Assembly: GCA_009823505.1 (NCBI GenBank)
Contig: VZQC01001592.1
Coordinates: 828,231 to 892,230, forward strand
Reading direction: 5' to 3'
DNA: 64,000 bases
DNA from: Rhizomys pruinosus
Taxonomy: Eukaryota; Chordata; Mammalia; Rodentia; Spalacidae
A program made the position numbers and the translations under genes. Positions 55,468 through 64,000 of the stretch are shown piece after piece; the stretch's first letter is position 1; each line of letters begins with the position of its first letter. Under the pieces are notes generated by a model. That model had not been told where the DNA came from and ran no database searches. It was given only the letters and a program-made list of their open reading frames with translations.

Positions 55468-56867
55468 ACAAGTTTCTGTGCCCTTCTTTAGACTATGCTA
55501 CTTGTATGCGTGTAAGAGACACACAGCAAACAGGGGTGCCACTGGGGGGAGGGTGGGGACCCCGACTTGTCTTTTTTGTATTTTTTATTTTGTATTATTG
55601 AAAACCTTGGAGATCTAAGAGAAATACCAAATTCTATATTTTGTAAATTCTCTATATTAGAAAACAGCTGTGCACAGCTGGGCATTTCTGCTCATCTGTG
55701 TTATACGTATGTCGGTGTGTGTACTGGTGTATGTGTGCATTCATGCTGGGGAGCTGGTTCCCTGCAGGGTGCCTTCCCCTCATTTCAGACTTGGCAGTTT
55801 TTGGTTTTTCTGGGCCCAACCAGAGCAGGCTGTGTGTTCTTTTGGGGTACCATACATTAGAGGAAGTATGAAGACACAGAACACAGTACTCTCTCCTTTC
55901 TGACCCCTCCCTGCACACACCTCCCATTCCCAAGTCAATACATGCAAACAGACCAAGAAGTGAGAAGGCTCCTCCCCTTCCCGGGCTGTGTCTGAAGCAA
56001 GGGCAGCAGGCAGCACCTGCCAGGGCCAGGCCTGCAGCCCCAGCTCCCTGGGAGGGCAGCATGGAGATCCCACGGTTGGAGCCCAGCCTGTGCCGCCTGC
56101 TCAGCTGACCCAGGTGCAGGAGGCTGTCCTTGGAGATGAGTCTGTGACCTGGGGATGCAATGTGCAGGCCCCAGGTGTAAGGACACACCTTCCACCTGCA
56201 GACACAGGAATGGGCAGACCCCGACATTGGAATCCACAGGGAAAAGCTAGCACAAATTTTGCTCTGTCTAGTTTTGCTTTTGACGGGAAGGGACAGTTGA
56301 GCGTGCTGACAGGAGATACTGTTTTTATAACTTTCGAGGGATGCATTTGGAAAATGCTGCTCGACCGCAGAGATGCACTTACGCAGCGTCTTATGGTCTG
56401 TGCCCAGATCTTTTCATTGCTTCTCAGGGCTGAATTATTCTCCCTTCCAGCAGGAGCTCAAGGATGAAGAGGCAGCTGTGACAGCCGCTGAAGTGTTAGT
56501 TACTTTGATGCCCATCTGCCCCACCCTCCCCTCCCCACACTCCAGCTCCCAACCCAAGAAGCAATGCGTACGGACCCCAAACTGCCACGCCTGAGCCTGT
56601 CTGCCTGCCCCTCGCCTTGGCCCTGGGGCCACTTCTCACTTGTTCACAAGGTCCCCGCCCTCCACTTATCCCACCGGGGCTGGTGGGTTTTCATTCGCTT
56701 CCCACCCCGGTACAGTGTGCGTGCTGAGTCCCAGCAGTGACTGGTGACGGTGTGCAGTGCTACTCTTTGTCTCCTCTAAGGGATGTGTGCACTCTTTTTA
56801 CTCCTGCTCTTGCAAAAACGGATACGATTATGATTTCCCATGGAAATTGAAAAGTCTATTTAATTCT

Positions 56868-56873
56868 ATTAAA
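56868..56873 (+). terminator. Likely terminal polyadenylation signal ATTAAA
   Basis: ATTAAA is followed by a CA at 15-25 nt and then the TG-rich element ggtaactgtgtcctggtctg, the usual layout of a cleavage site. I take the transcript to end near 56885-56895. Confidence 0.65.
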
Positions 56874-57063
56874 CACTTTCACTGGTAACTGTGTCCTGGT
56901 CTGATTTCCATCTCGGGCCAGAGTGTTTTAAAATAGGAAAACAAAAACAGAAATGTCCAGACTCTAGGAGATGGGCAGAGAGGGCAAACTGATCCCGCCT
57001 CCATAGCTGGGGACAGCACAGTGCCACAATGGAATAGGCACTATATAAAAATGCCACCTCAGT

Positions 57064-57226
57064 TGGGTGTGGTGGCATGCTTTTAATCCCAGCACTCAGG
57101 AGACAGAGGTAGGTGGATCTTTGTGAGTTCAAGGCCAGCCTGGTCTACAGAGTTCCAGGATTGCTGGGGCTACAGGGAGACCCTGTCTTGAAAAGGCCAA
57201 AAAATAATAATAAAAATAAAAAATAA
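57064..57226 (+). mobile_element. B1 SINE, sense, downstream of Adcy5
   Basis: tgggtgtggtggcatgcttt, agttcaaggccagcctggtc, gagaccctgtcttgaaa, then an A/AAT-rich tail. Confidence 0.94.
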
Positions 57227-58361
57227 ACCCAGAGGGCCTTGGGCAGATTAAGCTGAGCACAGATGTGAGTGTGGTAGCCTGTGAGGAGGATGCACTGGCC
57301 TCACCATCCCTGTGCAGTCCCGGGCAGGGCAGGCCTGGACATCATTCGGACGTTAGATGTGCATGGGAAAGATGTAGTCATCGAGGCAGGGGCAACTGCA
57401 ATCAGAAAGACTGAATGAGTCAATTCAAACTCCACGGCTGATTGGCCAAAGTGGGAACCTCAGCCCCTGAAGAACATCCCCTTGCTGCGACTAGGCCTGC
57501 AGTCAGCCTGGCACCACCCACGCATGCACAGGACAGAGGGGCACTTATAAAGGAGGCAGCTCCCAACATCCCAGGGTCTTCCCATATCTGTCCCCATGAA
57601 CCAAATCCCAGAGAATAGATTTGTCTCTCCCCAAAGCATCACATCTAGAAAGCTCATTCGTAATCTTACTAGAAAAGATGTCACTGATACATGGGGTCGG
57701 GCTCAAGCAGAGTGACAGCTAACATGGCAAGGACCGGATTGTAGAGCGAACTCGGCAAGGAAATTAGCGGGAAGCCTTGGGCTTGGTGCTCGGGAGAAGC
57801 TGAAGCTCGGTGTCTATCGGAGCAGTACCACTTTAAAACTTTCAAAGCTGCAAGTATATTTGCGGACTTCCGAAGTCAATTACTGCCTGTGAGGCAAAGC
57901 TCAGGTGTTCCTTCACACAGTGAAGCATGGATGTTAGCATAATGCTTTAAGGGCCACACAGTAGTAATCAGCAGACCCCGAGCTTCCCAAGGCCTGGCAG
58001 CACACCTGAGCTAGAAACCTATAATGGCAGGGACAAACAACTCCGGAAAACCACGGCTTTCGGTTCCCTAAATCAGAATGACGTGAAGAGGATGAATAGC
58101 ACAGCTCCAAGGGCCTTTTCTCTCTTCAGTCCTCCCCTCCCCCCCTCCTTTCCCCTCCTCTCCCCTCTCCTCCTTTCCCCTCCCCTCCCCTCCCCGCCCC
58201 GCCCCCGGCTGGAGGCAGGTCAGAAGAGCAGTGGTCTGCCTGAGGCTGCTGAGATGCTGAGAGGAGAAGCTCGTCACTTACCCAGGATGCTCAGAGCCGC
58301 GCACCCAGAGACTGCTGACAGCTGTAGGAAGGGGCTGCTCACTCCTCAGATCAGAAGTTAG
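57227..58361. other. Intergenic; pyrimidine tract 58125-58205
   Basis: No gene is recognised. 58125-58205 is an almost pure C/T strand (cccctcc, tttccc mirrors). Confidence 0.6.
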
Positions 58362-58500
58362 GTGGGCTGACGAGATGGCTCAGCGCCTGCAGGCGAGCCA
58401 AGCCTGAGGACCTGAGTTCCATCCCTGGGACCCACACGGTGGAAGGAAAAAACCCATTCCCATAAGTAGCTGTCCGACCTCCACCTGCACATCATGGCAG
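58362..58500 (+). mobile_element. B2/B3-type SINE, sense
   Basis: gggctgacgagatggctcag, gacctgagttccatccctgg. It runs into the following (TG)n. Confidence 0.7.
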
Positions 58501-58621
58501 GAACGTGTACGTGTGTGCGCGTGCGTGTGCCTGTGTGTGTGCGTGTGTGCGCGCGTGCGTGTGTGTGCGTGAACGTGTGTGTGCGTGCGTGTGCATGTGC
58601 GTGTGTGCGCGTGCATGTGTG

Positions 58622-58654
<33 letters not shown>

Positions 58655-58656
58655 AG
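58500..58656 (+). repeat. (TG/CG)n microsatellite
   Basis: ~155 bp of alternating tg, cg and ac, ending in pure (GT)n. Confidence 0.95.
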
Positions 58657-58735
58657 TTAAGCTGGTGAAGTGAGATCCTTGTAGATTTTTCAGAAGCCCT
58701 TGGGGCTCCCCTTCTGCCTCACCCAGGGGGCAGTA

Positions 58736-58737
<2 letters not shown>

Positions 58738-58775
<38 letters not shown>
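58738..58775 (+). repeat. (CA)n microsatellite
   Basis: About 17 CA units. The complement of the nearby (TG)n, 82 bp away, so the two could pair in single-stranded DNA. Confidence 0.95.
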
Positions 58776-58779
<4 letters not shown>

Positions 58780-58977
58780 AGTGTCGCCTCTCTTCCTGCC
58801 TCCTCTCCTTCCTACCTGCAGGGCCTGTCCCACAACATGGACACAAGAACACAGCCAGTTGGGCAGTCCCCTCCTCTGGTATTCTCTAAGTATTTGTATA
58901 GCTCTTTATTTGGCCCAGTTCAAGGTGTGAACCACATGTAACAGCGCACACAATCTAACAAGACTTCACAATTTCAG

Positions 58978-59575
58978 AACCACGAAGACCAGCAGTGTAA
59001 AAGCATCGTGTGCAGGGTCTATAGTACGGTCACCTCCAAACCAAAGACCAGCAGTGTAAAAGCATCGTGTGCAGGATCTGTAGTACGGTCACCTTCAAAC
59101 CAAAGACCAGCAGTGTAAAAGCATTGTGTGCAGGATCTGTAGTACGGTCACCTCCAAACCAATGACCAGCAGTGTAAAAGCATCATGTGCAGGGTCTGTA
59201 GTACGGTCACCTCCAAACCAATGACCAGCAGTGTAAAAGCATCATGTGCAGGGTCTGTAGTATGGTCACCTCCAAACCAAAGACCAGCAGTGTAAAAGCA
59301 TTGTGCAGGATCTGTAGTACGGTCACCTCCAAACCAAAGACCAGCAGTGTAAAAGAATCGTGTGCAGGGTCTGTAGTACGGTCACCTCCAAACCAATGAC
59401 CAGCAATGTAAAAGCATCATGTGCAGGATCTGTAGTATGGTCACCTCCAAACCAATGACCAGCAGTGTAAAAGAATCGTGTGCAGGGTCTGTAGTGCAGT
59501 CGCCTCCAAAGCAAAGACCAGTGGTGTAAAAGCATCATGCAGCATTTGTAGTACGGTCACCACCAAACCAAAGTC
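58978..59575 (+). repeat. Minisatellite, 59-bp unit, ~10 copies, downstream of Adcy5
   Basis: aaagaccagcagtgtaaaag then catcgtgtgcagggtctgta and gtacggtcacctccaaacc. It is unrelated in sequence to the other 59-bp array at 684-1372. Confidence 0.95.
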
Positions 59576-60691
59576 AGGAACAGCCATTGCTTTGTCCTCA
59601 GCTGCAGCCATGCAGGACAGCAACAAGACTGGGAGCTCTGCCTTGAAGCCCTGAGCAGGGGCTGCAGAGGGCTGGAGGCAGGAAAGCTAGGGTCATGGGG
59701 CAACAGGTGAGTCCAGAGAGACCAGAGGAAAGGGAGAACTGGGTGGAGTAGAAAAGGCTGTCTGCATGTCTGAGGTCAACGAGGCAGCCTGCTCTCCTCC
59801 CCACACTATCAGTTCCACCTGGGGGAGGATGCTAGTGAGCTGGGTGGTACCAGCCTGGGTCTTGGCGAGATCAGTCACCCACAGGTCCCCTTCATGCTGC
59901 TGGTCTATCAGGCCCAAGAATGTGGAGAATTCTCACTGGAATCCATTAGGGGTTCACTGATGGCAACCTCTAATTCGGGCCTGGCTGTAATCTGGAGTTT
60001 GTCAGCATCTCTGCGTAGCCTCACTTACACTAGTTTTCTAGTCTAGTGGGATTTGCTTCCCAGGTTTGTCACTTAGACACAGTGACACTCCCTCCTTGGC
60101 TCGTGCAGGATTATTTTTTTAGAGGAGTGCATCTTAGTCGTTTTATAGCATAACCATGCTGCAGTGTGCTTTCCAAGAGTGCTTTGAGTTGTCGCTCCCT
60201 GGCAACTGCAGTAGCGTGGGTGGCAGGCTGCTGCCTGCCCACCCTGCCCCTCGCCTTCCTTATGAAGTGGTGTCATTAGGACAGCTGTCATCCAAGCTGC
60301 TGGTACATTCAAAGATTAGTGTGTTGAGACAAAGATTCCGGTTCCACAGTGGATACAGCGAGGCACCTCTGCCATTTCCCAGGACCCCAGTGCACGGCTC
60401 CCATCTTCCAGGTGACTCTGCACCCCTTCCTCAGGACAGGTAAGGTGTGTAACGTTCCCTGTGTAAAGCACCTGCAGTAGGCATCTGACAAGTGTGGCTC
60501 CCTCAAGTCCCCTCTCTTCAGATTCCCATATGCACATGCTGGGGGTAGGGCACCCGCCATGTGCTAGACATTTCAAATGGATCCCTGCCTAAGTGATAGT
60601 GATTGAAAAACTTTGTGAAAAAAATTACGTGTTGGACATTTGCAATTCCAAACACACTTAGCAAGAAGAAAGGTGTCAAAAAAGATGGAGA
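59576..60691. other. Intergenic, no feature recognised
   Basis: It is unique-looking sequence. A neighbouring gene is expected beyond Adcy5 in mammals (SEC22A, convergent), but I recognise none of its coding sequence here. Confidence 0.5.
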
Positions 60692-60899
60692 GGGGCTGGA
60701 GAGATGCCTCAGTGGTTAAGAGCATTGGCTGCTCTTGCAGAGGACAGTGTTCGATTCCCAGCACATACTTGGTGACTCACAACCATCTGTAACTCCAGTT
60801 CCACAGGGATCCATCTTCTGTTTTCTGAGGATAGTGCACACACTCAGTGGGCTTACATGAAGGGAAAGCACTCATACACAAAAATACTTTTTAAAAAAT
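60692..60899 (+). mobile_element. B2 SINE, sense
   Basis: It starts ggggctggagagatgcctca, has cattggctgctcttgcagag, and ends in an A-rich tail. Confidence 0.92.
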
Positions 60900-61837
60900 G
60901 CCACAGCACAGTGGCACTGTCCCACCTGGCTCTGGGCCCAGCGCTTTGCCACTCACTTGAGAATTGTAACAACTCACTGGGCATGGGAAGAACCAGGAAG
61001 AGAACCAGGGAGCCTGGACCCAAACAGCCTAAACTGAGAAAAGTTACTCCTACAAAAGTGTTTTCTGTTTTCAGATGTAGGGACTCAGCAGAATCCCAAT
61101 GACATTATGTCGAGCTAAAGAGCCAAAGTAGTCCGGTACTTTCCTAGGAAAAATAAAAGTTTGTAACAGGTGAATCATCAGTGATGCTTAAGTAGGAATA
61201 CTAAAATGTTTGCACTCCCTTGACGTAAAATATGGGTGCCTGTGAGTTTACCCTACGCTTCTGAGCTATCTGTCCTGTCCTGGCTGTAAATGCAGGAATT
61301 TCAGCAAAGTGTTTTATCCACCTAGGACATCTACACTGCAGTGGACACGGATGTGTTATTTAAAAACTAAGCACACTACCTGTGTACACACATATACACA
61401 GACATTTACATTATACAGTTGAAAAGTACGCAGTAGCTGTATCTGCTTCTCTCTACTGCTGTAACACACTGCACAGAACAAGAGGCACCAACTTTGTTTT
61501 TTAAGGGAGGAAAGGGTTTATTCAGCTCACAATATCACAGTCCATTATTGAAGGTAAGTTAAGGCAGGAACTCATGCAGCTAGTCACCACATTCGCAGTC
61601 AAGAGCAGACAGGAACAGACGCACCCCTGTTGCCTGCCCCTGCTCTCCTTTAGATGTCACCCGTGCAGTTCAGGACACCCTTGCCTAGGGAATGGTGCTG
61701 CCCACAATGAGCAGGGTCTTACATCAATTAACAATCAAGACAATCCCTCACAGATGTTTCCACAGACTAATCTGATAAAGACAATCACTCAATTGAGACT
61801 CTCTAAAGAGGATTCTAAGTATAATAAGTTGACATTT
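60900..61837. other. Intergenic, no feature recognised
   Basis: It is AT-rich sequence without an exon or element I can name. Confidence 0.5.
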
Positions 61838-61853
61838 AAAACTAACCAGCACA

Positions 61854-62227
61854 TGAGTGAAGTAACACAGTCCCAGAAAAACAAACAACAAATGGTATCC
61901 CTCATCTGTGGATGCTAGTGCCAATTACCTAGTTGTAAGTATTTCTTGTGCACCACCCCTTGAGCTTTTGTCCAAACAATTGGGAGTGATGCATACTGGA
62001 AACAACAACAACAATAATAACAACAACAACAGAAAGGACTGCATCAAAAAACTGACTAAACAGTGAACTGCTCAAAACAGTCAACTTCCACATGGAGAAT
62101 ATTGAGAAAGACTGAGAAAGAGATGAAAAGCATGTTCAGCAGAATGCATGAGCTCTGGTGGGGTGAGGGCACAGGGTGGGGGGCACGGGTCTAGATTTGA
62201 TAATCTTGTACAGAATATATATTAAAA
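61854..62227 (+). mobile_element. 5'-truncated L1 insertion, sense, with TSD
   Basis: It begins inside the end of ORF2 (tgagtgaagtaacacagtcc), passes ctcatctgtggatgctagtg, an (AAC/AAT)n tract in the 3'UTR and ends in an A-rich tail. The duplication AAACTAACCAGCACA flanks it at 61839-61853 and 62229-62243. Confidence 0.88.
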
Positions 62228-62290
62228 AAAACTAACCAGCACAGCATTAGTTATGTTAGTTTTTTTTCTTTTGTTTTGAATTTTTTGCGA

Positions 62291-62459
62291 AATTTTTTTT
62301 TTTTTTTTTTTTTTGGTTCTTTTCGAGACAGGGTCTCCCTGTAGCCCCAGCTGCCCTGGAACTCACTCTGTAGACCAGGCTGGCCTTGAACTCACAAAGA
62401 TCTGCCTGCCTCTGCCTCCCGAGTGCTAGGATTGAAGGTGTGCACCACCACGCCCGGCG
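62291..62459 (-). mobile_element. B1 SINE, antisense
   Basis: A long T run is followed by gagacagggtctccctgtag, ggctggccttgaactcacaa and caccaccacgcccggcg. Confidence 0.95.
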
Positions 62460-63194
62460 TGATTTTCATACAATAGTCTGATGACATTTCGATCCACTCC
62501 CCTCTCTGATCTTTCCCCACTGCCCTGCCCAATTTTTAATGAACTCATAGAGTATTTGTGTCCCGCAATATCCATTAATGGGAATCCACCCACTGGGCCC
62601 ACAGAGTGCCAACCTGTAAGGCTGTCTGTCTTTCCCACTCCTAGCCTAGCATCTATTAGTCAACAAAAGTTTCTTAGGCTGGGTTGGGATTTCCTGACCA
62701 CTTCCTCTTCTGTGCTGGGATCTCTGTCTGATTCTGTCGCCACGGCTCTGAGCACGTATGAGGACCTGTTCCATCTGGCTTTACTGCCTTTCCTCCTCCT
62801 CTTCCACAATGGTCCCTGAGCCTTGGGAGGCAGACGCTTCAGATAGCTGTCCTGGTCAGGGATAAGCACTGTGCAGCCTCTTACTCTCTGCACATTGGCT
62901 AATTGTGGATCTCCGTGTTAATCGCCATCTGCAACATAAGGAAACTTCTCTGGTGAGATGAAGAGAGATGCATTCATCCCAAGTGTAGAAGCTGCATTAA
63001 GATGTGTCACTTAGGCAGACCATATTCTCTGCCTTGGGCCAGTTCTGGAATTCTGTAATAGTCTTCATGTGCTACAAAAAGAAGCTTCTTTGATAGGGGA
63101 GCGGGGGTGGAGCTACTTTAATGGGTGAGAAAGTAGGGAGGGTTAAGGGGGGGGAGTGAGAGAGACAAATACTTGGTATGAAAACGCAGAGGGA
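62460..63194. other. Intergenic, no feature recognised
   Basis: Probably unique or ancient repeat sequence. No gene signature. Confidence 0.45.
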
Positions 63195-64000
63195 AATTAT
63201 TAGTTCAGAGTCCTATGGAAAAATACACATACAATAAATACACGAGTACACGTGTGTCGCTGAAGGTTAGATATCAAAACCCACAATATCTGATAGGAAA
63301 AAACCCCCTTCAAGTTGTTGGTCATGGTAGTCCAAGGGACTCCCCAAATAACACAGGCTATTGCCACAGCCCTTGATTGCCACCCAGAACTTGAAGGTGA
63401 GACCCTATTGCTGAAGACAGGCCACACTTCAAGCACAGGCCTCGGAGCAGCTGAGCTGGAACTCGCCTGGAATTCTCCTTCGATTGTGAGCCTTAATTCC
63501 TGAGTGACTAACGTCCAGCTTAGAAAGTCCTTTCTTGTACCTATATCTTGTAGGGTACTGCCTATGTATTCTTCTAAAAGTGTCAGCATTCCAGGCTCCA
63601 CCTTGACCCGAGTCTTTGATCCACCTAGAGCTGACTTCTGTGCAGGGTGTAGGTATGGGTCTAATTTAATTCTTTCACATGTGGAGATTTAATTTTGCCA
63701 GCACCATTTGCTGAAGATTCTTCCACCTTTGTCACATACCAAGTGGCTCTAATTGTACACACTCATGTTTGGGTCTTCTATTTTGTTCCACTAATCTACA
63801 AGTCTATTTTTCACAAATACCATGCTGTTTCTATGACTATGGCTCAGTAATATAAACTGAGGTTTGGTTTGGTCATTTCCTGAATATTGTTCTTTGTGCA
63901 TGGGATTGTTTTGGTTACCTGGGATGTTTTGTGTTTCTATATGAATTTTGGGATAGATTTTTCTATTTCTGTAAAATGTGTAACAGGGATTTTGACTGGG
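63195..64000 (-). mobile_element. L1 LINE fragment (ORF2 end), antisense, runs off the window
   Basis: The evidence is gccagcaccatttgctgaag, attttgttccactaatctac, ataccatgctgtttctatga and gggattttgactggg, in the reverse order of L1 ORF2. Confidence 0.85.

Larger units (their letters stand above)
54842..56895 (+). other. Adcy5: Adcy5 3' untranslated region
   Basis: About 2 kb of non-coding sequence follows the stop. It is GC-rich near the stop and AT-rich at 55570-55665, with a typical 3'UTR look and no interspersed repeat I can recognise. The far end is inferred from the terminal ATTAAA and the TG-rich sequence just after it. Confidence 0.75.

Noticed and set aside
57227..64000. Exons of the neighbouring gene (SEC22A expected from mammalian synteny)
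   Set aside because: I could not recognise any coding segment on either strand. Short frames here are not conserved-looking.

Overview
This window is mammalian nuclear DNA from a muroid-type rodent. It has B1 and tRNA-derived B2 SINEs on both strands, rodent-style L1 fragments, and a class II (ERVK/IAP-like) solo LTR. The one gene I can support is the 3' half of Adcy5, adenylyl cyclase type 5, on the + strand. I identified it by reading exon translations against the known AC5 family. The species cannot be fixed from the sequence alone.

Fourteen coding exons run from 543 to 54841. Joined, they give 1839 nt, which is 612 codons plus TAG. Every junction is a GT-AG intron and every phase agrees. 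The encoded part covers the end of the C1b regulatory region (exons 1-3 of the window), the second six-helix membrane domain (exons 4-10, with the N-glycosylated extracellular loop in exons 7-9), the juxtamembrane signalling helix (exons 10-11) and the complete C2a catalytic half (exons 11-14). It ends ...NGGPPLS, as AC5 does; AC6 ends differently. The first membrane domain and C1a, which carries the metal-binding aspartates, lie upstream of the window. From the family's usual 21-exon structure these should be exons 8-21. A 3'UTR follows, with an internal AATAAA at 55462 and a likely terminal ATTAAA at 56868. Beyond about 56895 I recognise no gene.

The unusual part is the non-coding DNA. Roughly a quarter of the window (about 17 kb by adding up the arrays) is tandem minisatellite. 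About fifteen arrays with unrelated units sit in most introns: 59-bp (684-1372), 54-bp (7842-8136), 34-bp (11782-11890), 30-bp (14248-14330), 51-bp (16376-20357), 76-bp (21587-24990), about 16-bp TG-rich (32280-32746), 35-bp (33205-33800), 39-bp in two opposite orientations (40165-42806 and 43793-46486), 38-bp (46485-46617), 40-bp (46980-47140), 41-bp (48420-49648), 18-bp (53640-53712), 31-bp (54008-54112) and, past the gene, a different 59-bp array (58978-59575). Several abut splice sites. The 76-bp array is over 90% of its intron. The two 39-bp arrays form a large inverted repeat around a ~1-kb spacer, with an ambiguous base (n) at one edge, so inversion and misassembly are both open.

Long reverse-strand open frames in the arrays are by-products of repeat periodicity, not genes. 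Several stretches (15.6-17.3 kb, around 22.8 kb, 33.2-39.4 kb, 40.4-46.3 kb) carry clustered one-base indels that look like unpolished long-read sequence. The Adcy5 exons show no such damage. I found no new gene system. The best leads are the density of minisatellites, the inverted array pair, the array that begins on a splice donor, and the solo LTR just upstream of a 23-nt microexon.
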